From contig JACKPV010000025.1 of assembly GCA_024233305.1 (NCBI GenBank), positions 124,001-188,000 of the forward strand: a stretch of 64,000 bases of DNA, in the 5' to 3' direction. The position numbers were made by a program, and so were the translations under genes. The DNA is from Verrucomicrobiales bacterium (lineage in GTDB: Bacteria > Verrucomicrobiota > Verrucomicrobiia > Limisphaerales > J093). Of the stretch, positions 32,263 through 41,700 are shown in pieces (position 1 is the first letter of the stretch; each line of letters begins with the position of its first letter). Under the pieces are notes generated by a model. It was not told the origin of the DNA. It worked only from the letters and a program-made list of their open reading frames with translations, and did not search any database.

Positions 32263-35200
32263 ATGCTTTTCGGATCGGCAAACAGCAGCATGGAATGCCC
32301 GTCGGCCGGCTGTCGGCTGGCCCTGACCGGGATTGCGGTCGTGGCGATGGCGGCTTTCCTGACCGGTTGTTCAAAGCCGGACGCCCCCGCGGAGGCGGCT
32401 CCGGCCAGCCGCGAGGACCGGTTCATCCAGGTGATGAACACCGGCAAGAACTACTACGACCAGGGCCAGGCAGAAAAGGCGGTCGCCGCCTTCCAGGAAG
32501 CCGCCGGCATCTACCCGGCGCGAACCGATGCCCGTTTGAACCTCGCCAACGCGCTCTTGCTGGCCAACGAAGCCGAAGCCGCCCTCACAAACGCGCTCGA
32601 AGTGCTCGAATACGACCGCAACTCCGCCGCCGCATATTACGTCGCCGGGTGCGCCCACTTTCGCCTCCGCCAGCCGGACGAGGCCGTGAAGATGTTCCTG
32701 CCCGCGCGGGATCTGGATCGCGACGTCGCCGCGGTGAGCTTTCTGCTGGGACGCGCCTACCAGGAAATGGGCAGCCCCGAGGACGCCATCGCCGCCTTCC
32801 GCGAGGCCGTCGCGCGGGACCCCGAACACCCCGCGGCTCACTACGCCCTGGCCCAGTTGTTGATCCGCTCGGGCCAGGCGGAGGAGGGAACCCGCGAGAT
32901 GGAAATCCACCAGGGATTGCCCCAAAAACCCGGCGGCGGCGCCGGGCCGGAGGTCTTCGAGCGCTGCCGGCACACCGAGGCCCGCGCCCCGGCCAAGGTG
33001 ATCCGCCCGGACCGGACCGGCGTGCCGGTCACCTTCGCCGACGTGACCGACGACGTCCTGACGAATGCCGCGGTCTACCATGCCCCCATCGCCGTCCTCG
33101 ACTACAATCGGGACGGACGGAACAGCGTGTTCGCCACGGAAGGCGCCGACGGCTTCCGGTTGCTGGACAATCGCGACGGCCGTTTCGCCCCGCTCGGCCA
33201 GCCGCTGCCCTTCCGCGAAACCAAGGAATACCACCAGGCCCTGGTGGGGGACTTCAACAACGACCGCTTCGAGGACGTGCTGGTCACCGGACCGGAAGGC
33301 TCGCAGATGTTCCGCTTCGCCACCAACGGCATGGCCCGCGATTTCACCACCGCCTCGGGCCTCAAGGGGCTGCAACTGCGAACCCGGCAAGCCCGGATTC
33401 TGGACATCGATTTCACCGGCAAGCTGGACATCCTCGGCATCCTCCCGGACGGCGACGGCATCCGCGTCCTGCGCAATCTGGGCAACATGTATTTCAAGGA
33501 CATCACCGTGACCTCCGGCGTGCCGGCGGTCGTGCAGGGGGTAACGGCCCTGGCGGTGGATGACTGGAACAACGACGACCTGCTCGACGTGTTCGCCGCG
33601 CGCAGTGACGGGCCGGTGCTCTACTTCGAGAAAGTGCGGGGCGGCGCGCTGCAGGAAACCGACCTCCCGACCGGCCCGGTCACGGGAACGGTGATCGCTC
33701 TGGGGGACCTGAACGGCGATGCGCGGACCGATCTGCTGGCCGGTGGCGGGGACCAGACAGCACTGCTGCTGGGCGGCATCCATCAACGCGTGGAACTGCC
33801 GGCAACAGTGCCGGAACTCTCCCGCCTGACCCTGCTCGACTACGATAATGACGGTTGGCTGGACGTGCTCGCCAGCGGACGCGGCCTGCAGGTCTGGCGC
33901 AACCTCGGCGACGGCGCCTTCACCAATCTGACCCGAAGCGTCGGTCTCGACCGCTGGACCGGACGGGTGATCGATGACCTGGCGGTGGCGGACCTGGATT
34001 GCGACGGCGACAGCGACCTGGTGCTTGCGGTGGCCGGCGCGGGTTTGAAGATCCTGCGAAACGACGGCGGCAACGCCAACCGCATGATCAAACTCCGCCT
34101 GCTGGGCAACCGCTCGAACGCCACCGGCCTGGGCATTCGCATCGAAGCCTCCATGGGCAGCTTCAAGGTGCACCGCACGGTGGACCGTCTGCCGGTCGAG
34201 ATCGGCATCGGCGGACATGATCGCGTAGATGCCATCGTCGCCCGTTGGTTCGACCTGCCCTCGAGCATCGTCGACGTGGAACCGGAACCCTGCGAGGCAC
34301 TGAACGTCTTCGAACCGGTCATTCCGGCGGGTTCCTGTCCCTATCTCTATGCTTGGGACGGCCGCGGGTTCCGTTTCGTTTCCGACATCCTCGGTTCGGC
34401 GCCCATGGGATTGCGCATCACGGACACGGCCTTTATCGAGGCCGATCCGCGTGAATACATCGCCCTGGGCGGGGCCGCCGATTTCCCCCCGCGCGACGGC
34501 GAGTACGTGGTGCAAATCACCGAGGAACTGCGCGAAGTGCTCTATCTCGACCAATCCGAACTCGTCGTGATCGATCATCCCGCGGGCACGGAAGTTCACA
34601 CGACCGACAAGCTGCGTCCACGCGGACCATTCCCGCGCGGGGAACTGTGGACGTTGGAAAATCGCGTTCCGCTCCAGCGGGCGAACCGGTTGGACGGCGC
34701 CGTGGTGACCGACCGCCTGCAGGCGGTGGATCGCCGGATGGTTTCTCCCGCGACGTTGCGCGTACCGCAGTTGCGCGGGCTGGCCGAGCCCAGCGGAGTA
34801 ATCCTGGATTTCGGCACGCTGCCGGTCGAACGCCCCCTGGTGCTCGCGCTGACCGGCTGGCTGCGGTTCGGCGGCGGCATGGCCAACGTGTCGGCTTCCC
34901 ACGATCCCGACCTGCCGTTCCCCTTCCCGCGCCTCGAGGTGGAAGCCCCCGGCGGCTGGCGTCCGGTGGAGGTCGAGGTCGGCGCCCCGTCCGGCAAGAC
35001 CAAGACCATCCTCGTCGACCTCGCCGGACGCCTCCCGGAAGGCAGCGGCCGGCTGCGCCTCACGACCGCCTTCGAAGTCCATTGGGACCGCATCGCCCTG
35101 TTCGAGCGCCGGCTCGTCGGAGACACCACGGTCACCCGGCTCCGCCCCGATCACACGGATCTGCACTGGCGGGGGTTCAGCGAGTATGCGGGGCTGCCGT

Positions 35201-35616
35201 GGGATCAACCGTTGACGCCCGATTACCGGGCCGTCTATCAGAATGCCCCCTGGCCCATCACCCCCGTCGGCTGGTGCACGCGCTACGGCCCGGTGGACGA
35301 GTTGATCGCCGCGGAGGACAACGCGCTGGCGCTGCTGAACGGGGGCGACGAACTGACGCTGCGTTTTGCCGCGGCGCGCCTTTCACCCCCGGTCGCGGGG
35401 CGCGAACGCAGCTTCTTCCTCTACAATGTGGGGTGGGACAAGGACGCCGACTTCCACGTGGAACTGGGCTGGCAGGTCGGGCCGCTGCCGTGGCACGGCA
35501 TGGAGGACCGCCGCTATGGAAGCGAACCCCGGCCGGCGTTGCCGTCGGATGAATTGATGGCGCGTTACAACACGCGGTGGGTCGGTCAGCACACGCTGCA
35601 ACGCGCCGCGCGTTGA
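32263..35616 (+). CDS. Large TPR-FG-GAP-ASPIC/UnbV lipoprotein
   Basis: 1117 residues. ATG 32263 has GGGAGG about 13 bases upstream; ATG 32290 is an alternative. The frame remains open upstream, but that part is a shadow of the M20 gene. A lipobox AFLTGCSK marks lipid attachment. Then come TPR repeats (about 55-210; QGQAEKAVAAFQEAAGIYP, EDAIAAFREAVARDPEHPAA), FG-GAP/VCBS blades (DYNRDGRNSVFATEG, DFNNDRFEDVLVTGP, DDWNNDDLLDVFAARSDG, DYDNDGWLDVLASG, DLDCDGDSDLVLAV), an ASPIC/UnbV domain (MIKLRLLGNRSNATGLGIRI) and a further ~450-residue beta-rich C-terminal region beginning PAGSCPYLYAWDGRGFRFVS. This composite CRTAC1-like protein is presumably extracytoplasmic. Function is unknown; a binding scaffold is likely. 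Confidence 0.88.
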   Translation: MLFGSANSSMECPSAGCRLALTGIAVVAMAAFLTGCSKPDAPAEAAPASREDRFIQVMNTGKNYYDQGQAEKAVAAFQEAAGIYPARTDARLNLANALLLANEAEAALTNALEVLEYDRNSAAAYYVAGCAHFRLRQPDEAVKMFLPARDLDRDVAAVSFLLGRAYQEMGSPEDAIAAFREAVARDPEHPAAHYALAQLLIRSGQAEEGTREMEIHQGLPQKPGGGAGPEVFERCRHTEARAPAKVIRPDRTGVPVTFADVTDDVLTNAAVYHAPIAVLDYNRDGRNSVFATEGADGFRLLDNRDGRFAPLGQPLPFRETKEYHQALVGDFNNDRFEDVLVTGPEGSQMFRFATNGMARDFTTASGLKGLQLRTRQARILDIDFTGKLDILGILPDGDGIRVLRNLGNMYFKDITVTSGVPAVVQGVTALAVDDWNNDDLLDVFAARSDGPVLYFEKVRGGALQETDLPTGPVTGTVIALGDLNGDARTDLLAGGGDQTALLLGGIHQRVELPATVPELSRLTLLDYDNDGWLDVLASGRGLQVWRNLGDGAFTNLTRSVGLDRWTGRVIDDLAVADLDCDGDSDLVLAVAGAGLKILRNDGGNANRMIKLRLLGNRSNATGLGIRIEASMGSFKVHRTVDRLPVEIGIGGHDRVDAIVARWFDLPSSIVDVEPEPCEALNVFEPVIPAGSCPYLYAWDGRGFRFVSDILGSAPMGLRITDTAFIEADPREYIALGGAADFPPRDGEYVVQITEELREVLYLDQSELVVIDHPAGTEVHTTDKLRPRGPFPRGELWTLENRVPLQRANRLDGAVVTDRLQAVDRRMVSPATLRVPQLRGLAEPSGVILDFGTLPVERPLVLALTGWLRFGGGMANVSASHDPDLPFPFPRLEVEAPGGWRPVEVEVGAPSGKTKTILVDLAGRLPEGSGRLRLTTAFEVHWDRIALFERRLVGDTTVTRLRPDHTDLHWRGFSEYAGLPWDQPLTPDYRAVYQNAPWPITPVGWCTRYGPVDELIAAEDNALALLNGGDELTLRFAAARLSPPVAGRERSFFLYNVGWDKDADFHVELGWQVGPLPWHGMEDRRYGSEPRPALPSDELMARYNTRWVGQHTLQRAAR

Positions 35617-35796
35617 ACTGTTCGAGGGCGGTTCGCCCCGGGACGTGGCGCGCCGCCGTCCGTCCGCCGAAGTGGTTGGTCGTGAACCGCCATTTTCCGT
35701 TGTGCCCCGACGTTTTCACTTGCCAGCAACCGGGCCCATACACAAATTGGTCGCGTCGATGTCACGCCACGCACTGACAGAGTTGAAATTGCACGC

Positions 35797-35829
35797 ATGA
35801 TTAACCCCCAGCGGAGGAGGGCCGGTTGA
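35797..35829 (+). promoter_or_regulatory. infC leader: 10-codon ORF with Shine-Dalgarno, overlapping the TTG start
   Basis: ATG 35797 opens a ten-codon frame (MINPQRRRAG) whose TGA (35827-35829) overlaps the infC TTG (35826-35828). Its codons contain the GGAGGAGG (35813-35820) that serves as the infC ribosome site, five bases before the TTG. Translation of the mini-ORF could cover or couple to that site. The preceding 35617-35796 shows no other feature I can support. Confidence 0.4.
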
Positions 35830-36518
35830 AGCGCCCTCGTGCTTTTCGTGCACCTGCAGGCCCCAAGGAGCGGATCAACGGGAGGATTCGTGCCCGCGAA
35901 GTTCGCGTCGTCGGTCCCCAGGGCGCCCAAATTGGAATCCTCTCCCTCCACGAGGCCATCAACCTCGCCCGCGGCCAGGGGATGGACCTCGTCGAAGTGG
36001 CCGCCAACGCGAATCCGCCCGTCTGTCGCATCGTCGACTACGGGAAGTTCCGTTACGAGCAGTCGAAGAAGGAAAAGGAATCGCGAAAATCCCAGCATGT
36101 CGGCCGCGTGAAGGAAGTCCAGTTGCGCCCCGGCATCGACGAGCACGATTTCAAGGTCAAGCTGAACCACGCCATTGAGTTCCTCTGCGAGGACAACAAG
36201 GTGAAGCTGAACCTGCGTTATCGCGGCCGGGAAATGGCCCACCAGGAGATCGGCATCGAGGTCGTCAACCGCTTCATCAACCAACTCGGTCCCTGGGGCA
36301 CCTCCCCCGAACCGCCGCGGAAGGCCGGGCGCAACGTCAACGCCATCGTCAATCCCCTGCCCCGCGCCCGCCGCGCCCCGAACCCGCACGGCGACGGACC
36401 CAAGCCTGCACCCGAAGGCGCGGACGGCGATTCCCCGGACCGCGGGCAGGACGCCGAAACGCCGAAACCCGGATTCACCAACAACCCGTTCGACCAATTG
36501 GACGGGCACGTCGATTGA
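35826..36518 (+). CDS. infC: Translation initiation factor IF-3
   Basis: 230 residues from TTG 35826, selected because GGAGGAGG lies at ideal spacing and the protein then begins KRPRAFRAPAGPKERINGRI, a normal IF-3 N-terminus. The N-domain (EVRVVGPQGAQIGILSLHEA, VEVAANANPPVCRIVDYGK-FRYEQSKK) and C-domain (VKEVQLRPGIDEHDFKVKLN, KVKLNLRYRGREMAHQEIGI) are intact. IF-3 prevents 30S-50S joining and discriminates against non-AUG starts; a rare start codon on its own gene is the classical autoregulation device (AUU in E. coli). A proline-rich acidic tail of about 50 residues extends beyond the usual ~180. The rpmI-rplT partners do not follow. Confidence 0.95.
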   Translation: MKRPRAFRAPAGPKERINGRIRAREVRVVGPQGAQIGILSLHEAINLARGQGMDLVEVAANANPPVCRIVDYGKFRYEQSKKEKESRKSQHVGRVKEVQLRPGIDEHDFKVKLNHAIEFLCEDNKVKLNLRYRGREMAHQEIGIEVVNRFINQLGPWGTSPEPPRKAGRNVNAIVNPLPRARRAPNPHGDGPKPAPEGADGDSPDRGQDAETPKPGFTNNPFDQLDGHVD

Positions 36519-36764
36519 CCCGGGCGCTCCCGCCCAGTTTCCGCCACGCGCAGCCGGTCCCTGGTGCCGCCTGCACCGACGGACGTTTGGTCTGATTCCA
36601 GTCTGCCGCGAGGAAACCGAGCGAGCACCGCCCGCCGCAGAACGTGGAGGCTGGCGTTGCGTGCGCGGGGATTCTGGGACAAGTTGCCCGGCAATGAACG
36701 CAGCAGCCGGGCCGCGCGGCGGGCTCGGGTTCGACAACAAAACACCGGCGGTTCCGCACGATCC

Positions 36765-38381
36765 ATGGCCAGCGAAGAACATCCCCCCACACCCCCGAAC
36801 CCCGAGGACTTTCAGCGGCGCTTGGCCGACCTGATGCAGCGCCACTTCAGCGGATTCAACCCGGGCGCGGCTGCCAACGCGACCGGCCCCACCGGCGACC
36901 CCGGACCGCCGGAGTCCCCCGAAGTCGTCATTCCCCGCTTCAACCTGAAGCCGCGCGAGGTCAAGACGCACCTCGATCGCTTCGTGATCCGGCAGGACGA
37001 GGCAAAGAAGGTCCTCAGCGTCGCCCTCTGCGACCATTACCACCATGTCCGGCTGGCCATCGAGGGCCGGGACCAGCCGAACTACGCCAAGCAGAACATC
37101 ATCCTCGTCGGCCCCACAGGCGTGGGGAAGACCTACCTGATCCGCAGCATCGCCGACCTCATCGGCGTCCCGTTCGTCAAGGCCGACGCCACCAAATTCT
37201 CGGAGACGGGTTACGTCGGCGCAGACGTCGAGGATCTGGTCCGGGAGTTGTTTCGTCGCTCGAACGGAGATGTGAAGCGGGCGGAGTACGGCATCATCTA
37301 CATCGACGAAATCGACAAGATCACCGCGGCGGCGAACGTGACCGGCCGGGATGTCAGCGGCCGTGGGGTGCAAACAAATCTGCTGAAACTCATGGAAGAA
37401 ACCGACGTGCCGGCGCGGTCTCCGAACGACATCGCGGGCCAGCTCCAGGCCATGATGGACTTCACCCAGCGGGGGCGGAAGCCGGCGGAGTTGATCAACA
37501 CCAAGCACATTCTGTTCATTGTCAGCGGGGCGTTCACCGGCCTCGACAAGCTCGTGCGGAAACGGCTGCGCGAGGCCACCATCGGCTTCGCCGCGGCCCC
37601 CGCCTCGCTCGAAGGCGATTTCGAAACCCTCGCCCAATCGCAAACCCGCGACTTCATCGACTACGGTTTTGAGCCCGAGTTCATCGGGCGGCTGCCGGTG
37701 CGGGTGTTCTGCCATCCGTTGTCGGTCGACGACCTGTTCAAGATCCTCCGCGAATCCGAAGGCAGCATCATCCGGCAATACGAACAAACCTTCGCCGCCT
37801 ACGGGGTCGAGGTCCTCTTCCAGGACGATGGCCTGCGCCGCGTTGCCGAACTCGCGGAAGAGGAACAGACGGGCGCCCGCGGGCTCATGACGGTTTGCGA
37901 ACGCGTGTTCCGCGAGTTCAAGTACGAGCTCCCCTCCAGTCCGGTGAAACGCTTTGTCGTCACCCGCGAGCTGGTGGACGACCCGCTCGCCGCGCTCCAG
38001 CGCCTCCTGGCCGAGCATGAACAGGAGGAACGCGACGTCATGCGTCACCTGGCGGACGAGTTTGCCGAACGGTTCACCAAGGAACACGGCCTCGCCATCC
38101 GCTTCAGCGACGCTGCCGCCGACCGCTTGGTGGCCCTGGCGCAGGAAGCGGGTTCGCCAGTGCGGGAATTCTGTGCCACCCGGTTCAAGGACCTGCAATT
38201 CGGTTTGAAGTTGATCGCGCAAAACACCGGTCGTCGCGAGTTCGAGCTGGACGTCGCCGCGGTGGAAACGCCGGACCAGGTGCTAAGCGAGTGGGTGGTG
38301 AGCAGCTACCGCGAGCGGCCCGAAAGCGCGGCAGCGAATGCGCCCGCGCCGGATGGCGCGGGCGGCCAGGCGGCGGGCTGA
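36765..38381 (+). CDS. clpX: ClpX-like AAA+ unfoldase lacking the zinc-binding domain
   Basis: 538 residues from ATG 36765. The AAA+ core matches ClpX: Walker A GPTGVGKT (116-123), pore loop GYVG (149-152) in FSETGYVGADVEDLVREL, Walker B IIYIDEIDK (177-185), GRDVSGRGVQTNLLKLMEET, GAFTGLDKLVRKR, the ClpP-docking IGF loop in REATIGFAAAP (273-275), PEFIGRLPVRVFCHPL (arginine finger) and GARGLMTVCERV (sensor 2). Missing is the N-terminal C4 zinc-binding domain; residues 1-60 are Pro/Gly-rich without Cys pairs. The C-terminus is about 120 residues longer than usual. It can probably still feed ClpP, but SspB/UmuD-type adaptor and dimer functions of the zinc domain must be absent or replaced. It could be a paralogue of a full-length clpX elsewhere. 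Confidence 0.9.
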   Translation: MASEEHPPTPPNPEDFQRRLADLMQRHFSGFNPGAAANATGPTGDPGPPESPEVVIPRFNLKPREVKTHLDRFVIRQDEAKKVLSVALCDHYHHVRLAIEGRDQPNYAKQNIILVGPTGVGKTYLIRSIADLIGVPFVKADATKFSETGYVGADVEDLVRELFRRSNGDVKRAEYGIIYIDEIDKITAAANVTGRDVSGRGVQTNLLKLMEETDVPARSPNDIAGQLQAMMDFTQRGRKPAELINTKHILFIVSGAFTGLDKLVRKRLREATIGFAAAPASLEGDFETLAQSQTRDFIDYGFEPEFIGRLPVRVFCHPLSVDDLFKILRESEGSIIRQYEQTFAAYGVEVLFQDDGLRRVAELAEEEQTGARGLMTVCERVFREFKYELPSSPVKRFVVTRELVDDPLAALQRLLAEHEQEERDVMRHLADEFAERFTKEHGLAIRFSDAAADRLVALAQEAGSPVREFCATRFKDLQFGLKLIAQNTGRREFELDVAAVETPDQVLSEWVVSSYRERPESAAANAPAPDGAGGQAAG

Positions 38382-38398
38382 ACCTCGCGCAACGCGGC

Positions 38399-38626
38399 GT
38401 GGCCTCCGAAGGCACAACCGAAATCAGGTGTCCTGCCTGCGGACGACGCGGCGCGTGGTTCGGGACCCCGTTCGGCCCCTTCTGCTCGAAACGTTGCCGG
38501 CTGATCGACCTCGGCCGCTGGCTGGGCGAGGAACACACAATCTCCGAGCCACTCCGACCCGATCACTTCGCCGGTTACGAGAACCTCCCCCCGGGCGAGC
38601 ATCTCGACCGCCCCGAACCGGAATAG
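38399..38626 (+). CDS. yacG: YacG-type zinc finger protein (DNA gyrase inhibitor family)
   Basis: 75 residues from GTG 38399, 17 bases after the ClpX-like gene. Four cysteines, C11-x2-C14 and C29-x3-C33, set in IRCPACGRRGAW and GPFCSKRCRLIDLGRWL (with the family DLGRW signature at 37-41), identify YacG. In E. coli this protein binds the GyrB C-terminal domain and inhibits gyrase. The C-terminal tail is charged, as usual. GTG is preferred because upstream frame sequence shows no similarity to YacG. Confidence 0.9.
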   Translation: MASEGTTEIRCPACGRRGAWFGTPFGPFCSKRCRLIDLGRWLGEEHTISEPLRPDHFAGYENLPPGEHLDRPEPE

Positions 38627-38716
38627 CCACCCCGGAGGCAGCACCCGGTCGCAACCGGTGAGCGCGCACCCGATCGGTGGCCCGGTTTGGGCAATGTCGT
38701 GTGGTTCCGTCGACCG

Positions 38717-41700
38717 CTACTCGAGTTCGAAGGTAACGCGGGCCCGGCGGGAGGGGGCCTTTTCGGTTTCGAGATCCACCCGCAGACGATCCGCGGTCAC
38801 CTGCCCCTCCTCGGTCAATTGCTCCTTCACGCCAGCGGCGCGCTGCTCCCGCAAGGCGACGAGATCCTGATCCGTGATCTCGAGTTCCTGCAGCAGCGCC
38901 TGCTCCATCTCGTCCGCGGTGGGCATCGGTGCGAGCGCCGCTTCAGCCTCGGGAGGTGTCCCGGTCGCCTGCGCGGCGGGCACGCCGGCCTCGGCGACCG
39001 GGGAGGACTCGGTTGGCGCCGCCGGGCCGGAAGACACCGACACCGGCTCCGATGCCGGTTCGCGAGCGGCAAGCTCGCTGAGACGGCCGGCGCCGGACTT
39101 GGTGAAGCGCGGACGGCCCGGAGCCATTGGCACGACGGACAGCGCCGGTTCGGGAGCGGGCACCGCGACCTCCGCAGCGGCCGTGTTGGTGGCCCCGGCT
39201 TTGGACAGCAGCGCTTCGGGGATACCGAAGCGGTTCGTGTACGCCTGGAGCAACCGCTGCTCGCGCTCGGCGGTGGTCAGCCGCAACGAAGCCGTTTCGA
39301 CATTCGTGGCCCCGCCCGCCCGTCGGGCGGCCGCCTCCAGTTCACGCAGGCTGGCTTCGAGTTTGTTCCGGATGAGGGCCGGTTTGTCCGTTTCCGGATC
39401 CGCGCCAGGGACGAGGGTGAGCCCGAGCTGCGGCCGCTCGAAGAGCGCCTTCCGCAACGTGCCGAGCTTGCCTTCCTCCACGGCGCCCAGCCGGCTGGCG
39501 CCCGGCTCGAACTCGACGAACTCGAGGTCCTGCTCCCCGCCACCGCCGAAGAGCGAACCGAGCATCTTGAATGGCGCCGTCGCCGCCTTCACGAGCAGGT
39601 TCTTGACCGTGCTCCAGACGACCCGGCTGATCTTGAACTCCGGATCATCCAGGCTGCCGGAAACGGGCACATCGAGCGTGATGCGCCCGTTGCGATCCTT
39701 CATCAATGCCACCCCGAGCTTGACGGGCAGGCTGATCGCGTCCGGGCTGTCGGTCTTTTCGCCAAAGGTGAGCTGGTCCAGATAGACCAGGTTCTCGCCT
39801 TCGAGCTGCGATCCGTCGACCCGGTAGTGCACTTTCGTAGTCGTGGTGCCTCTCTCGATGGGGTAACCGGCGTAACGCGCGCTGTAGGGGGTGAACTGCG
39901 TGAGGTCCGCCGAGCTGCACTCGACCGTCAGATCGGCTCGCAGATGCGTCGGATCCGGAAGGACGGTTCCCTGGACCGAGAACGGCGCCGGCTCGGAGAT
40001 CTTCCCGCTCAGATCGATGGCCAGTTCCCGGATCTCCGGATAGGACAATCCCTCGACGGTTCCACTGAAGCTCTCGATGGCGGTCTTGAACTGTCCGGGG
40101 ATCATCTCATCCGCCGCGTAAAGCGCCGCATCCTCGAACCGCAGGGTTTTGAGTTCGACCGGCGGGATGGCCGGCGCGTTGGTGGCGGAGGCCGCCGGCG
40201 GAACCGGTTCGGCGCCCGCGTCATTCGCGGTCGCGCCCGGCTGGGTCTTGAGCAGGTTGAGCACGTTGATCTGCCCGTTGGTGGTCCGGACCAGGCTGGT
40301 TCGCAATCCCTCGAGCCGCAATTCATCGAAACGCGCCGCGTGCGGATAAGCGGTCGCTTCGATCCCCGAAAGCTGCACGCGCCGCCAGCCGAGGAAATTG
40401 CGTTTGGCCGGGGTTTCGATCATGTCGAGGTCGACGACGCCGAGTTGACCGGTCACGGTGCCCACGGGCCGGTTGGTGGCTTCGAGTTCGACGCCGAGTT
40501 CGAGCGCGCCAAAGGCCTTGCCCTGCTGCAGCGCGAGGTGGGCAATCGGTTCGAGATAGGCCTGCAAGGGACTCAGATCCAGCCCCTCCCAAACGGCCCG
40601 GCCCTTGAACACCGGCGGAATCAGGTGGCCCTCGACCCCGACCGTCGCCGAGCCGCTCTCCGCCCAGCGCAATCCCGTCTGCAACTCGAGCGCCTGTTCC
40701 GGCGCATTCGAAAAATTCGTCAGCCACAACCACAACCGGTCGACGCCCAGCAACGCCGGCGGCTGGATGCCCTCGTCCTGAAAGGCCGCGGCGTAGTTGG
40801 TGACCGTGGTCTCTCCCACCGCCACCTGCCAGTCTGTCATCTCCCGGATCGCCGCGGCGAGTTCCGCCGGCAGATAGACGTCCTGCGCGTTGACGGTCCC
40901 GTCGGGACGGCGAACGACCCGGGCCGTGGCGCCGGCGGTCTGCAACCGGCCCACCGCGAGGTCCTTCCGCCCGAGGTCCGCCGCCACCGCGGAGGCCCGC
41001 AGGCTCTCGAGTGTCAGCAGTGGTTCCGTGTCCTTCTCCGTCCGCACCGCGAGCCCCTCCACCTCGACACTCGTGTTGGTGATGCTCGCCGCGAGGCCGT
41101 CGTTCCCGAGTGCCACCGCGAAGGTGCTCAGGACGCCGGCCTTGCCTGCCTCGAGCTGCAGGCCGCTGGCCCGCGCCACGTAGCCTTTGAAGTGACTGAG
41201 ATTGGGCGCCAGCAACCGCACGTCACCCCTCGCCGTGACGGATGGGAAGAGTCCGAATTCACCCGCCAGCTCGACCCGCTGACCCGCGTTGTTGTTGGCC
41301 TCGAAGCGGAACGTCGCATTGGCACCCGCCAGCGTGCTGAGGTTCGTGACGTAGAGATGAAAGGGCTGCACGCGGGTATGCCAGACGGGCGTGAAACTGC
41401 GATCCTCGAAATACAGCCCGCCGTTCAGGATGCGCAACCGCTGGATCAGGGCCTGCGGCGGCTCGGAAGGCGGCGCGTTCGTGTCGCTGGGCGGAACCAG
41501 GTCCAGCAGGTCCAGCGTGCCGTCCTCCCGCAAGGCCGCGCTCAGATAAGGCACCTGGACGGTGACATCCCGCAGGAGCAGGCGCCGCTGCCAGAGCGAG
41601 GCCAGTTCGAGGTCGGCGTGGAATACATCGAACGCAGCGAACAGATCTCCGGTCGGTTCGATCAGCTCGAGTTTGCGAATGGTGAGGGTCAACAGAAACG

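Noticed and set aside
32371..35208. 945-residue minus frame opposite the TPR-FG-GAP gene
   Set aside because: GC-rich shadow; the plus strand carries TPR and FG-GAP motifs.
35586..38222. 878-residue minus frame opposite infC and the ClpX-like gene
   Set aside because: Overlaps two certain genes and has no recognisable domain.
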